Shown here: positions 48,287-62,141 of the stretch, one piece after another
Layout of the letters: each line of letters begins with the position of its first letter
How positions within the stretch are numbered: position 1 is the stretch's first letter
From: Leptasterias polaris
Lineage: Eukaryota; Echinodermata; Asteroidea; Forcipulatida; Asteriidae
DNA: 64,000 nt
Assembly: GCA_037783415.1 (NCBI GenBank)
Contig: JAZGTN010000150.1
Span: forward strand, 248,001 to 312,000
Direction: 5' to 3'
Notes under the pieces: model-generated
Database searches by the model: none
What the model was told of the DNA's origin: nothing
Seen by the model: only the letters and a program-made list of their open reading frames with translations
Position numbers and translations under genes: made by a program

Positions 48287-49091
48287 TAGCTCGTTCAACT
48301 GAAGTCGCTATTGCGTCGACTTCGGATGGTCCCCGCTCGCTGGTAATTTGCGGTATGAAGATGGCGCCTGCTGGCCCTCACATTCTGATTTTCGGATTTG
48401 GGAGTATTCAGGGAAGAATCAGGTAACAAAATTTGTCTCTCTGGCATGCTGTGATCAGGAGTTATTGTCAACCGTAGATTTAACTTTATTTCAGGGTCTC
48501 AACGTTTTCCGCAGGCACTATTTCTTGGCCTTTTTAAAAACTTTCATTTTCTTTGGGTAGGGGTGACACTCTGGCCGCTAGCGCGGTCTAGAAATGTCTC
48601 TCCGCCCCAAGAATTCGGTCACATGACCCCTTGAACTTGACCTACGAGTAGTGTAAAATTTGTGCCAATCCAAAAATGATGTCAGGTTGATTTGAGCGTA
48701 CTTACTTTGAATTTACTTGAAAACTTCTCATTTTTGGGGGGTAGGGGTGACTCTCTGGCCGCTAGCGCCGTCTAGAAATGTCTCTCCGCCCCAAGAATTT
48801 GGTCACATGACCCCGTAAACTTGACCTACGAGTGGTGTAAAATTTGTGCCAATCCAAAAATGATGTCAGGTTGATTTGAGCGTACTTACTTTGAATTTGC
48901 TTGAAAACTTCTCATTTTCTTTGGGTAGGGGTGACTCTCTGGCCGCTAGCGCGGTCTATAAATGTCTCTCCCCCCCAAGATTTCGGTCACATGACCCCTA
49001 GAACTTGACCTTCGAGTGGTGTAAATTTTGTGCCAATCCTAAAATGATGTCATGTTGATTTGACCGTGCTTACTTTGAATTTGTTTTAAAA
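48287..49091 (+). repeat. U56: insert-A-B-C
   Basis: Insert tail T5A5. A has GTGACACTC and ends GAATTTACTTG; B has CCCCGTAAAC; C has ATCCTAAAATG. Start of the 5.3-kb duplicated segment. Confidence 0.93.
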
Positions 49092-51383
49092 TAGCCCGTT
49101 CAACTGAAGTCGCTATTGCGTCGACTTCGGATGGTCCCCGCTCGCTGGTAATTTGCGGTATGAAGATGGCACCTGCTGGCCCTCACATTCTGATTTTCGG
49201 ATTTGGGAGTATTCAGGGAAGAATCAGGTAACAAAATTTGTCTCTCTGGCATGCTGTGATCAGGAGTTATTGTCAACCGTAGATTTAACTTTATTTCAGG
49301 GTCTCAACGTTTTCCGCAGGCACTATTTCTTGGCCTTTTTTAAAACTTTCATTTTCTTTGGGTAGGGGTGACTCTCTGGCCGCTAGCGCGGTCTAGAAAT
49401 GTCTCTCCGCCCCAAGAATTCGGTCACATGACCCCTTGAACTTGACCTACGAGTAGTGTAAAATTTGTGCCAATCCAAAAATGATGTCAGGTTGATTTGA
49501 GCGTACTTACTTTGAATTTGCTTGAAAACTTCTCATTTTTGGGGGGTAGGGGTGACTCTCTGGCCGCTAGCGCCGTCTAGAAATGTCTCTCCGCCCCAAG
49601 AATTCGGTCACATGACCCCTTGAACTTGACCTACGAGTAGTGTAAAATTTGTGCCAATCCAAAAATGATGTCAGGTTGATTTGAGCGTACTTACTTTGAA
49701 TTTGCTTGAAAACTTCTCATTTGTTGGGGGTAGGGGTGACTCTCTGGCGGCTAGCGCCGTCTAGAAATGTCTCTCCTCCCCAAGAATTTGGTCACATGAC
49801 CCCTTAAACTTGACCTACGAGTGGTGTAAAATTTGTGCCAATCCAAAAATGATGTCAGGTTGATTTGAGCGTACTTACTTTGAATTTGCTTGAAAACTTC
49901 TCATTTTCTTTGGGTAGGGGTGACTCTCTGGCCGCTAGCGCGGTCTATAAATGTCTCCCCCCCCCCAAGATTTCGGTCACATGACCCCTAGAACTTGACC
50001 TTCGAGTGGTGTAAATTTTGTGCCAATCCAAAAATGATGTCAGGTTGATTTGAGCGTACTTACTTTGAATTTGCTTGAAAACTTCTCATTTGTTGGGGGT
50101 AGGGGTGACTCTCTGGCGGCTAGCGCCGTCTAGAAATGTCTCTCCTCCCCAAGAATTTGGTCACATGACCCCTTAAACTTGACCTACGAGTGGTGTAAAA
50201 TTTGTGCCAATCCAAAAATGATGTCAGGTTGATTTGAGCGTACTTACTTTGAATTTGCTTGAAAACTTCTCATTTTCTTTGGGTAGGGGTGACTCTCTGG
50301 CCGCTAGCGCCGTCTAGAAATGTCTCTCCGCCCCAAGAATTTGGTCACATGACCCCATAAACTTGACCTACGAGTGGTGTAAAATTTGTGCCAATCCAAA
50401 AATGATGTCAGGTTGATTTTAGCGTACTTACTTTGAATTTGCTTTGAATTTGCTTGAAAACTTCTCATTTTCTTTGGGTAGGGGTGACTCTCTGGCCGCT
50501 AGCGCCGTCTACAAATGTCTCTCCCCCCCCCCAAGATTTCGGTCACATGACCCCTAGAACTTGACCTTCGAGTGGTGTAAAATTTGTGCCAATCCAAAAA
50601 TGATGTCATGTTGATTTGAGCGTACTTACTTTGAATTTGCTTGAAAACTTCTCATTTTTGGGGGGTAGGGGTGACTCTCTGGCCGCTAGCGCCGTCTAGA
50701 AATGTCTCTCCCCCCCAAGATTTCGGTCACATGACCCCTAGAACTTGACCTACGAGTGGTGTAAAATTTGTGCCAATCCAAAAATGATGTCAGGTTGATT
50801 TGAGCGTACTTACTTTGAATTTGCTTGAAAACTTCTCATTTTCTTTGGGTAGGGGTGACTCTCTGGCCGCTAGCGCCGTCTAGAAATGTCTCTCCGCCCC
50901 AATAATTCGGTCACATGACCCCTTGAACTTGACCTACGAGTAGTGTAAAATTTGTGCCAATCCAAAAATGATGTCAGGTTGATTTGAGCGTACTTACTTT
51001 GAATTTGCTTGAAAACTTCTCATTTGTTGGGGGTAGGGGTGACTCTCTGGCCGCTAGCGCCGTCTAGAAATGTCTCTCCGCCCCAAGAATTTGGTCACAT
51101 GACCCCTTAAACTTGACCTACGAGTGGTGTAAAATTTGTGCCAATCCAAAAATGATGTCAGGTTGATTTGAGCGTACTTACTTTGAATTTGCTTGAAAAC
51201 TTCTCATTTTCTTTGGGTAGGGGTGACTCTCTGGCCGCTAGCGCGGTCTATAAATGTCTCTCCCCCCCAAGATTTCGGTCACATGACCCCTAGAACTTGA
51301 CCTTCGAGTGGTGTAAATTTTGTGCCAATCCTAAAATGATGTCATGTTGATTTGACCGTGCTTACTTTGAATTTGTTTTAAAA
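49092..51383 (+). repeat. U57: insert followed by eleven monomers
   Basis: Longest insert-free run. Order: A, B/A, B, C', B, B, C'-like, B/C, B/A, B, C. The third and fifth have CATTTGTTGGGGG, CTGGCGGCTAG and CTCCTCCCC. The sixth has CCCCATAAAC and GATTTTAGCG and ends in an 11-bp tandem duplication. The seventh has CTACAAATG and a C10 run. C has ATCCTAAAATG. Confidence 0.9.
50432..50453 (+). repeat. 11-bp tandem duplication TTTGAATTTGC x2
   Basis: The monomer tail segment TTTGAATTTGC is repeated once. The only other instance is at 55507-55528, which marks the two as copies of one event. Confidence 0.93.
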
Positions 51384-52190
51384 TAGCCCGTTCAACTGAA
51401 GTCGCTATTGCGTCGACTTCGGATGGTCCCCGCTCGCTGGTAATTTGCGGTATGAAGATGGCACCTGCTGGCCCTCACATTCTGATTTTCGGATTTGGGA
51501 GTATTCAGGGAAGAATCAGGTAACAAAATTTGTCTCTCTGGCATGCTGTGATCAGGAGTTATTGTCAACCGTAGATTTAACTTTATTTCAGGGTCTCAAC
51601 GTTTTCCGCAGGCACTATTTCTTGGCCTTTTTTAAAACTTTCATTTTCTTTGGGTAGGGGTGACTCTCTGGCCGCTAGCGCGGTCTAGAAATGTCTCTCC
51701 GCCCCAAGAATTCGGTCACATGACCCCTTGAACTTGACCTACGAGTAGTGTAAAATTTGTGCCAATCCAAAAATTATGTCAGGTTGATTTGAGCGTACTT
51801 ACTTTGAATTTGCTTGAAAACTTCTCATTTTTGGGGGGTAGGGGTGACTCTCTGGCCGCTAGCGCCGTCTAGAAATGTCTCTCCGCCCCAAGAATTTGGT
51901 CACATGACCCCTTAAACTTGACCTACGAGTGGTGTAAAATTTGTGCCAATCCAAAAATGATGTCAGGTTGATTTGAGCGTACTTACTTTGAATTTGCTTG
52001 AAAACTTCTCATTTTCTTTGGGTAGGGGTGACTCTCTGGCCGCTAGCGCGGTCTATAAATGTCTCTCCCCCCCCCAAGATTTCGGTCACATGACCCCTAG
52101 AACTAGACCTTCGAGTGGTGTAAATTTTGTGCCAATCCAAAAATGATGTCATGTTGATTTGACCGTGCTTACTTTGAATTTGTTTTAAAA
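51384..52190 (+). repeat. U58: insert-A-B-C
   Basis: Insert with AGCCCGTTC and GATGGCACC. A has AAAATTATG; C has a C9 run and GAACTAGACC. Confidence 0.93.
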
Positions 52191-53178
52191 TAGCTCGTTC
52201 AACTGAAGTCGCTATTGCGTCGACTTCGGATGGTCCCCGCTCGCTGGTAATTTGCGGTATGAAGATGGCGCCTGCTGGCCCTCACATTCTGATTTTCGGA
52301 TTTGGGAGTATTCAGGGAAGAATCAGGTAACAAAATTTGTCTCTCTGGCATGCTGTGATCAGGAGTTATTGTCAACCGTAGATTTAACTTTATTTCAGGG
52401 TCTCAACGTTTTCCGCAGGCACTATTTCTTGGCCTTTTTTAAAACTTTCATTTTCTTTGGGTAGGGGTGACTCTCTGGCCGCTAGCGCGGTCTAGAAATG
52501 TCTCTCCGCCCCAAGAATTCGGTCACATGACCCCTTGAACTTGACCTACGAGTAGTGTAAAATTTGTGCCAATCCAAAAATGATGTCAGGTTGATTTGAG
52601 CGTACTTACTTTGAATTTGCTTGAAAACTTCTCATTTGTTGGGGGTAGGGGTGACTCTCTGGCCGCTAGCGCCGTCTAAAAATGTCTCTCCTCCCCAAGA
52701 ATTTGGTCACATGACCCCTTAAACTTGACCTACGAGTGGTGTAAAATTTGTGCCAATCCAAAAATGATGTCAGGTTGATTTGAGCGTACTTACTTTGAAT
52801 TTGCTTGAAAACTTCTCATTTTCTTTGGGTAGGGGTGACTCTCTGGCCGCTAGCGCGGTCTATAAATGTCTCTCCCCCCCAAGATTTCGGTCACATGACC
52901 CCTAGAACTTGACCTTCGAGTGGTGTAAATTTTGTGCCAATCCAAAAATGATGTCAGGTTGATTTGAGCGTACTTACTTTGAATTTGCTTGAAAACTTCT
53001 CATTTTCTTTGGGTAGGGGTGACTCTCTGGCCGCTATCGCGGTCTATAAATGTCTCTCCCCCCAAGATTTCGGTCACATGACCCCTAGAACTTGACCTTC
53101 GAGTGGTGTAAATTTTGTGCCAATCCAAAAATGATGTCATGTTGATTTGACCGTGCTTACTTTGAATTTGTTTTAAAA
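52191..53178 (+). repeat. U59: insert-A-B-C'-C
   Basis: B has CATTTGTTGGGGG, CCGTCTAAAAATG and CTCCTCCCC; C has GCTATCGCGG, breaking the CGCTAGCG palindrome. Confidence 0.93.
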
Positions 53179-54351
53179 TAGCTCGTTCAACTGAAGTCGC
53201 TATTGCGTCGACTTCGGATGGTCCCCGCTCGCTGGTAATTTGCGGTATGAAGATGGCGCCTGCTGGCCCTCACATTCTGATTTTCGGATTTGGGAGTATT
53301 CAGGGAAGAATCAGGTAACAATATTTGTCTCTCTGGCATGCTGTGATCAGGAGTTATTGTCAACCGTAGATTTAACTTTATTTCAGGGTCTCAACGTTTT
53401 CCGCAGGCACTATTTCTTGGCCTTTTTTAAAACTTTCATTTTCTTTGGGTAGGGGTGACTCTCTGGCCGCTAGCGCGGTCTAGAAATGTCTCTCCGCCCC
53501 AAGAATTCGGTAACATGACCCCTTGAACTTGACCTACGAGTAGTGTAAAATTTGTGCCAATCCAAAAATGATGTCAGGTTGATTTGAGCGTACTTACTTT
53601 GAATTTGCTTGAAAACTTCTCATTTTTGGGGGGTAGGGGTGACTCTCTGGCCGCTAGCGCCGTCTAGAAATGTCTCTCCGCCCCAATAATTTGGTCACAT
53701 GACCCCTTAAACTTGACCTACGAGTGGTGTAAAATTTGTGCCAATCCAAAAATGATGTCAGGTTGATTTGAGCGTACTTACTTTGAATTTGCTTGAAAAC
53801 TTCTCATTTTCTTTGGGTAGGGGTGACACTCTGGCCGCTAGCGCGGTCTAGAAATGTCTCTCCGCCCCAAGAATTCGGTCACATGACCCCTTGAACTTGA
53901 CCTACGAGTAGTGTAAAATTTGTGCCAATCCAAAAATGATGTCAGGTTGATTTGAGCGTACTTACTTTGAATTTACTTGAAAACTTCTCATTTTTGGGGG
54001 GTAGGGGTGACTCTCTGGCCGCTAGCGCCGTCTAGAAATGTCTCTCCGCCCCAAGAATTTGGTCACATGACCCCGTAAACTTGACCTACGAGTGGTGTAA
54101 AATTTGTGCCAATCCAAAAATGATGTCAGGTTGATTTGAGCGTACTTACTTTGAATTTGCTTGAAAACTTCTCATTTTCTTTGGGTAGGGGTGACTCTCT
54201 GGCCGCTAGCGCGGTCTATAAATGTCTCTCCCCCCCAAGATTTCGGTCACATGACCCCTAGAACTTGACCTTCGAGTGGTGTAAATTTTGTGCCAATCCT
54301 AAAATGATGTCATGTTGATTTGACCGTGCTTACTTTGAATTTGTTTTAAAA
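53179..54351 (+). repeat. U60: insert-A-B-A-B-C
   Basis: Insert has AACAATATTTG just after the donor-like site. First A has GGTAACATG, first B CCAATAATTTGG. From GTGACACTC near 53826 the unit repeats U56. Confidence 0.92.
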
Positions 54352-56274
54352 TAGCCCGTTCAACTGAAGTCGCTATTGCGTCGACTTCGGATGGTCCCCG
54401 CTCGCTGGTAATTTGCGGTATGAAGATGGCACCTGCTGGCCCTCACATTCTGATTTTCGGATTTGGGAGTATTCAGGGAAGAATCAGGTAACAAAATTTG
54501 TCTCTCTGGCATGCTGTGATCAGGAGTTATTGTCAACCGTAGATTTAACTTTATTTCAGGGTCTCAACGTTTTCCGCAGGCACTATTTCTTGGCCTTTTT
54601 TAAAACATTCATTTTCTTTGGGTAGGGGTGACTCTCTGGCCGCTAGCGCGGTCTAGAAATGTCTCTCCGCCCCAAGAATTCGGTCACATGACCCCTTGAA
54701 CTTGACCTACGAGTAGTGTAAAATTTGTGCCAATCCAAAAATGATGTCAGGTTGATTTGAGCGTACTTACTTTGAATTTGCTTGAAAACTTCTCATTTTT
54801 GGGGGGTAGGGGTGACTCTCTGGCCGCTAGCGCCGTCTAGAAATGTCTCTCCGCCCCAAGAATTCGGTCACATGACCCCTTGAACTTGACCTACGAGTAG
54901 TGTAAAATTTGTGCCAATCCAAAAATGATGTCAGGTTGATTTGAGCGTACTTACTTTGAATTTGCTTGAAAACTTCTCATTTGTTGGGGGTAGGGGTGAC
55001 TCTCTGGCGGCTAGCGCCGTCTAGAAATGTCTCTCCTCCCCAAGAATTTGGTCACATGACCCCTTAAACTTGACCTACGAGTGGTGTAAAATTTGTGCCA
55101 ATCCAAAAATGATGTCAGGTTGATTTGAGCGTACTTACTTTGAATTTGCTTGAAAACTTCTCATTTTCTTTGGGTAGGGGTGACTCTCTGGCCGCTAGCG
55201 CGGTCTATAAATGTCTCCCCCCCCCAAGATTTCGGTCACATGACCCCTAGAACTTGACCTTCGAGTGGTGTAAATTTTGTGCCAATCCAAAAATTATGTC
55301 AGGTTGATTTGAGCGTACTTACTTTGAATTTGCCTGAAAACTTCTCATTTTTGGGGGGTAGGGGTGACTCTCTGGCCGCTAGCGCCGTCTAGAAATGTCT
55401 CTCCGCCCCAAGAATTTGGTCACATGACCCCATAAACTTGACCTACGAGTGGTGTAAAATTTGTGCCAATCCAAAAATGATGTCAGGTTGATTTTAGCGT
55501 ACTTACTTTGAATTTGCTTTGAATTTGCTTGAAAACTTCTCATTTTCTTTGGGTAGGGGTGACTCTCTGGCCGCTAGCGCCGTCTACAAATGTCTCTCCC
55601 CCCCCCCAAGATTTCGGTCACATGACCCCTAGAACTTGACCTTCGAGTGGTGTAAAATTTGTGCCAATCCAAAAATGATGTCATGTTGATTTGAGCGTAC
55701 TTACTTTGAATTTGCTTGAAAACTTCTCATTTTTGGGGGGTAGGGGTGACTCTCTGGCCGCTAGCGCCGTCTAGAAATGTCTCTCCCCCCCAAGATTTCG
55801 GTCACATGACCCCTAGAACTTGACCTACGAGTGGTGTAAAATTTGTGCCAATCCAAAAATGATGTCAGGTTGATTTGAGCGTACTTACTTTGAATTTGCT
55901 TGAAAACTTCTCATTTTCTTTGGGTAGGGGTGACTCTCTGGCCGCTAGCGCCGTCTAGAAATGTCTCTCCGCCCCAATAATTCGGTCACATGACCCCTTG
56001 AACTTGACCTACGAGTAGTGTAAAATTTGTGCCAATCCAAAAATGATGTCAGGTTGATTTGAGCGTACTTACTTTGAATTTGCTTGAAAACTTCTCATTT
56101 TCTTTGGGTAGGGGTGACTCTCTGGCCGCTAGCGCGGTCTATAAATGTCTCTCTCCCCCAAGATTTCGGTCACATGACCCCTAGAACTTGACCTTCGAGT
56201 GGTGTAAATTTTGTGCCAATCCTAAAATGATGTCATGTTGATTTGACCGTGCTTACTTTGAATTTGTTTTAAAA
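54352..56274 (+). repeat. U61: insert followed by nine monomers
   Basis: Order: A, B/A, B, C', B, C'-like, B/C, B/A, C. Same marker series as U57 but missing two monomers. The fifth carries CCCCATAAAC, GATTTTAGCG and the 11-bp duplication. Insert has GATGGCACC and AAAACATTC. Confidence 0.9.
55507..55528 (+). repeat. 11-bp tandem duplication, second copy
   Basis: Same TTTGAATTTGC doubling as at 50432-50453, 5075 bp away. Confidence 0.93.
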
Positions 56275-57080
56275 TAGCCCGTTCAACTGAAGTCGCTATT
56301 GCGTCGACTTCGGATGGTCCCCGCTCGCTGGTAATTTGCGGTATGAAGATGGCACCTGCTGGCCCTCACATTCTGATTTTCGGATTTGGGAGTATTCAGG
56401 GAAGAATCAGGTAACAAAATTTGTCTCTCTGGCATGCTGTGATCAGGAGTTATTGTCAACCGTAGATTTAACTTTATTTCAGGGTCTCAACGTTTTCCGC
56501 AGGCACTATTTCTTGGCCTTTTTTAAAACTTTCATTTTCTTTGCGTAGGGGTGACTCTCTGGCCGCTAGCGCGGTCTAGAAATGTCTCTCCGCCCCAAGA
56601 ATTCGGTCACATGACCCCTTGAACTTGACCTACGAGTAGTGTAAAATTTGTGCCAATCCAAAAATTATGTCAGGTTGATTTGAGCGTACTTACTTTGAAT
56701 TTGCTTGAAAACTTCTCATTTTTTGGGGGTAGGGGTGACTCTCTGGCCGCTAGCGCCGTCTAGAAATGTCTCTCCGCCCCAAGAATTTGGTCACATGACC
56801 CCTTAAACTTGACCTACGAGTGGTGTAAAATTTGTGCCAATCCAAAAATGATGTCAGGTTGATTTGAGCGTACTTACTTTGAATTTGCTTGAAAACTTCT
56901 CATTTTCTTTGGGTAGGGGTGACTCTCTGGCCGCTAGCGCGGTCTATAAATGTCTCTCCCCCCCCAAGATTTCGGTCACATGACCCCTAGAACTAGACCT
57001 TCGAGTGGTGTAAATTTTGTGCCAATCCAAAAATGATGTCATGTTGATTTGACCGTGCTTACTTTGAATTTGTTTTAAAA
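56275..57080 (+). repeat. U62: insert-A-B-C
   Basis: GATGGCACC insert; CTTTGCGTAGG after it. A has AAAATTATG; C has C8 and GAACTAGACC. Counterpart of U58. Confidence 0.93.
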
Positions 57081-57886
57081 TAGCTCGTTCAACTGAAGTC
57101 GCTATTGCGTCGACTTCGGATGGTCCCCGCTCGCTGGTAATTTGCGGTATGAAGATGGCGCCTGCTGGCCCTCACATTCTGATTTTCGGATTTGGGAGTA
57201 TTCAGGGAAGAATCAGGTAACAAAATTTGTCTCTCTGGCATGCTGTGATCAGGAGTTATTGTCAACCGTAGATTTAACTTTATTTCAGGGTCTCAACGTT
57301 TTCCGCAGGCACTATTTCTTGGCCTTTTTTAAAACTTTCATTTTCTTTGGGTAGGGGTGACTCTCTGGCCGCTAGCGCGGTCTAGAAATGTCTCTCCGCC
57401 CCAAGAATTCGGTCACATGACCCCTTGAACTTGATCTACGAGTAGTGTAAAATTTGTGCCAATCCAAAAATGATGTCAGGTTGATTTGAGCGTACTTACT
57501 TTGAATTTGCTTGAAAACTTCTCATTTTTTGGGGGTAGGGGTGACTCTCTGGCCGCTAGCGCCGTCTAGAAATGTCTCTCCGCCCCAAGAATTTGGTCAC
57601 ATGACCCCTTAAACTTGACCTACGAGTGGTGTAAAATTTGTGCCAATCCAAAAATGATGTCAGGTTGATTTGAGCGTACTTACTTTGAATTTGCTTGAAA
57701 ACTTCTCATTTTCTTTGGGTAGGGGTGACTCTCTGGCCGCTAGCGCGGTCTATAAATGTCTCTCCCCCCCCAAGATTTCGGTCACATGACCCCTAGAACT
57801 AGACCTTCGAGTGGTGTAAATTTTGTGCCAATCCAAAAATGATGTCATGTTGATTTGACCGTGCTTACTTTGAATTTGTTTTAAAA
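57081..57886 (+). repeat. U63: insert-A-B-C
   Basis: A has TTGATCTACG; B has TTTTTTGGGGG; C has GAACTAGACC. An extra copy of U62 not present in the first segment. Confidence 0.93.
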
Positions 57887-58874
57887 TAGCTCGTTCAACT
57901 GAAGTCGCTATTGCGTCGACTTCGGATGGTCCCCGCTCGCTGGTAATTTGCGGTATGAAGATGGCGCCTGCTGGCCCTCACATTCTGATTTTCGGATTTG
58001 GGAGTATTCAGGGAAGAATCAGGTAACAAAATTTGTCTCTCTGGCATGCTGTGATCAGGAGTTATTGTCAACCGTAGATTTAACTTTATTTCAGGGTCTC
58101 AACGTTTTCCGCAGGCACTATTTCTTGGCCTTTTTTAAAACTTTCATTTTCTTTGGGTAGGGGTGACTCTCTGGCCGCTAGCGCGGTCTAGAAATGTCTC
58201 TCCGCCCCAAGAATTCGGTCACATGACCCCTTGAACTTGACCTACGAGTAGTGTAAAATTTGTGCCAATCCAAAAATGATGTCAGGTTGATTTGAGCGTA
58301 CTTACTTTGAATTTGCTTGAAAACTTCTCATTTGTTGGGGGTAGGGGTGACTCTCTGGCCGCTAGCGCCGTCTAAAAATGTCTCTCCTCCCCAAGAATTT
58401 GGTCACATGACCCCTTAAACTTGACCTACGAGTGGTGTAAAATTTGTGCCAATCCAAAAATGATGTCAGGTTGATTTGAGCGTACTTACTTTGAATTTGC
58501 TTGAAAACTTCTCATTTTCTTTGGGTAGGGGTGACTCTCTGGCCGCTAGCGCGGTCTATAAATGTCTCTCCCCCCCAAGATTTCGGTCACATGACCCCTA
58601 GAACTTGACCTTCGAGTGGTGTAAATTTTGTGCCAATCCAAAAATGATGTCAGGTTGATTTGAGCGTACTTACTTTGAATTTGCTTGAAAACTTCTCATT
58701 TTCTTTGGGTAGGGGTGACTCTCTGGCCGCTATCGCGGTCTATAAATGTCTCTCCCCCCAAGATTTCGGTCACATGACCCCTAGAACTTGACCTTCGAGT
58801 CGTGTAAATTTTGTGCCAATCCAAAAATGATGTCATGTTGATTTGACCGTGCTTACTTTGAATTTGTTTTAAAA
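57887..58874 (+). repeat. U64: insert-A-B-C'-C
   Basis: Counterpart of U59: CATTTGTTGGGGG, CCGTCTAAAAATG, GCTATCGCGG; C has a private GAGTCGTGTAAA. Confidence 0.93.
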
Positions 58875-60600
58875 TAGCTCGTTCAACTGAAGTCGCTATT
58901 GCGTCGACTTCGGATGGTCCCCGCTCGCTGGTAATTTGCGGTATGAAGATGGCGCCTGCTGGCCCTCACATTCTGATTTTCGGATTTGGGAGTATTCAGG
59001 GAAGAATCAGGTAACAAAATTTGTCTCTCTGGCATGCTGTGATCAGGAGTTATTGTCAACCGTAGATTTAACTTTATTTCAGGGTCTCAACGTTTTCCGC
59101 AGGCACTATTTCTTGGCCTTTTTTAAAACTTTCATTTTCTTTGGGTAGGGGTGACTCTCTGGCCGCTAGCGCGGTCTAGAAATGTCTCTCCGCCCCAAGA
59201 ATTCGGTAACATGACCCCTTGAACTTGACCTACGAGTAGTGTAAAATTTGTGCCAATCCAAAAATGATGTCAGGTTGATTTGAGCGTACTTACTTTGAAT
59301 TTGCTTGAAAACTTCTCATTTTTGGGGGGTAGGGGTGACTCTCTGGCCGCTAGCGCCGTCTAGAAATGTCTCTCCGCCCCAAGAATTTGGTCACATGACC
59401 CCTTAAACTTGACCTACGAGTGGTGTAAAATTTGTGCCAATCCAAAAATGATGTCAGGTTGATTTGAGCGTACTTACTTTGAATTTGCTTGAAAACTTCT
59501 CATTTTCTTTGGGTAGGGGTGACTCTCTGGCCGCTAGCGCGGTCTATAAATGTATCTCCCCCCCCAAGATTTCGGTCACATGACCCCTAGAACTTGACCT
59601 TCGAGTGGTGTAAATTTTGTGCCAATCCAAAAATGATGTCAGGTTGATTTGAGCGTACTTACTTTGAATTTGCTTGAAAACTTCTCATTTATGGGGGGTA
59701 GGGGTGACTCTCTGGCCTCTAGCGCCGTCTAGAAATGTCTCTCCGCCCCAAGAATTTGGTCACATGACCCCTTGAACTTGACCTACGAGTGGTGTAAAAT
59801 TTGTGCCAATCCAAAAATGATGTCAGGTTGATTTGAGCGTACTTACTTTGAATTTGCTTGAAAACTTCTCATTTTTGGGGGGTAGGGGTGACTCTCTGGC
59901 CGCTAGCGCCGTCTAGAAATGTCTCTCCGCCCCAAGAATTTGGTCACATGACCCCTTAAACTTGACCTACGAGTGGTGTAAAATTTGTGCCAATCCAAAA
60001 ATGATGTCAGGTTGATTTGAGCGTACTTACTTTGAATTTGCTTGAAAACTTCTCATTTTCTTTGGGTAGGGGTGACTCTCTGGCCGCTAGCGCGGTCTAG
60101 AAATGTCTCTCCGCCCCAATAATTCGGTCACATGACCCCTTGAACTTGACCTACGAGTAGTGTAAAATTTGTGCCAATCCAAAAATGATGTCAGGTTGAT
60201 TTGAGCGTACTTACTTTGAATTTGCTTGAAAACTTCTCATTTATGGGGGGTAGGGGTGACTCTCTGGCCTCTAGCGCCGTCTAGAAATGTCTCTCCGCCC
60301 CAAGAATTTGGTCACATGACCCCTTGAACTTGACCTACGAGTGGTGTAAAATTTGTGCCAATCCAAAAATTATGTCAGGTTGATTTGAGCGTACTTACTT
60401 TGAATTTGCTTGAAAACTTCTCATTTTCTTTGGGTAGGGGTGACTCTCTGGCCGCTAGCGCGGTCTATAAATGTCTCTCCCCCCCAAGATTTCGGTCACA
60501 TGACCCCTAGAACTTGACCTTCGAGTGGTGTAAATTTTGTGCCAATCCAAAAATGATGTCATGTTGATTTGACCGTGCTTACTTTGAATTTGTTTTAAAA
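58875..60600 (+). repeat. U65: insert-A-B-C'-B-B-A-B-C
   Basis: Eight monomers. First A has GGTAACATG as in U60. Two of the B monomers have CATTTATGGGGGG, CTGGCCTCTAGCG and CCCTTGAAC. C' has ATGTATCTCC. Confidence 0.9.
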
Positions 60601-62141
60601 TAGCTCGTTCAACTGAAGTCGCTATTGCGTCGACTTCGGATGGTCCCCGCTCGCTGGTAATTTGCGGTATGAAGATGGCGCCTGCTGGCCCTCACATTCT
60701 GATTTTCGGATTTGGGAGTATTCAGGGAAGAATCAGGTAACAAAATTTGTCTTTCTGGCATGCTGTGATCAGGAGTTATTGTCAACCGTATATTTAACTT
60801 TATTTCAGGGTCTCAACGTTTTCCGCAGGCACTATTTCTTGGCCTTTTTTAAAACTTTCATTTTCTTTGGGTAGGGGTGACTCTCTGGCCGCTAGCGCGG
60901 TCTAGAAATGTCTCTCCGCCCCAAGAATTTGGTCACATGACCCCTTAAACTTGACCTACGAGTGGTGTAAAATTGGTGCCAATCCAAAAATGATGTCAGG
61001 TTGATTTGAGCGTACTTACTTTGAATTTGCTTGAAAACTTCTCATTTTCTTTGGGTAGGGGTGACTCTCTGGCCGCTAGCGCCGTCTAGAAATGTCTCTC
61101 CGCCCCAAGAATTTGGTCACATGACCCCTTAAACTTGACCTACGAGTGGTGTAAAATTGGTGCCAATCCAAAAATGATGTCAGGTTGATTTGAGCGTACT
61201 TACTTTGAATTTGCTTGAAAACTTCTCATTTTTTGGGGGTAGGGGTGACTCTCTGGCCGCTAGCGCCGTCTAGAAATGTCTCTCCGCCCCAAGAATTTGG
61301 TCACATGACCCCTTAAACTTGACCTACGAGTGGTGTAAAATTGGTGCCAATCCAAAAATGATGTCAGGTTGATTTGAGCGTACTTACTTTGAATTTGCTT
61401 GAAAACTTCTCATTTTCTTTGGGTAGGGGTGACTCTCTGGCCGCTAGCGCGGTCTAGAAATGTCTCTCCGCCCCAAGAATTCGGTCACATGACCCCTTGA
61501 ACTTGACCTACGAGTAGTGTAAAATTTGTGCCAATCCAAAAATGATGTCAGGTTGATTTGAGCGTACTTACTTTGAATTTGCTTGAAAACTTCTCATTTT
61601 TAGGGGATAGGGGTGACTCTCTGGCCGCTAGCGCCGTCTAGAAATGTCTCTCCGCCCCAAGAATTTGGTCACATGACCCATTAAACTTGACCTACGAGTG
61701 GTGTAAAATTGGTGCCAATCCAAAAATGATGTCAGGTTGATTTGAGCGTACTTACTTTGAATTTGCTTGAAAACTTCTCATTTATGGGGGGTAGGGGTGA
61801 CTCTCTGGCCTCTAGCGCCGTCTAGAAATGTCTCTCCGCCCCAAGAATTTGGTCACATGACCCCTTGAACTTGACCTACGAGTGGTGTAAAATTTGTGCC
61901 AATCCAAAAATTATGTCAGGTTGATTTGAGCGTACTTACTTTGAATTTGCTTGAAAACTTCTCATTTTCTTTGGGTAGGGGTGACTCTCTGGCCGCTAGC
62001 GCGGTCTATAAATGTCTCTCCCCCCCAAGATTTCGGTCACATGACCCCTAGAACTTGACCTTCGAGTGGTGTAAATTTTGTGCCAATCCAAAAATGATGT
62101 CATGTTGATTTGACCGTGCTTACTTTGAATTTGTTTTAAAA
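60601..62141 (+). repeat. U66: insert-B-B-B-A-B-B-C
   Basis: Insert has GTCTTTCTGG and CGTATATTTAAC. The first monomer after the insert has a B body, unlike nearly all other units. Four B monomers have GTAAAATTGGTGCC; one has TTTTAGGGGATAGG and CCCATTAAAC; the last B has CATTTATGGGGGG. Confidence 0.9.
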
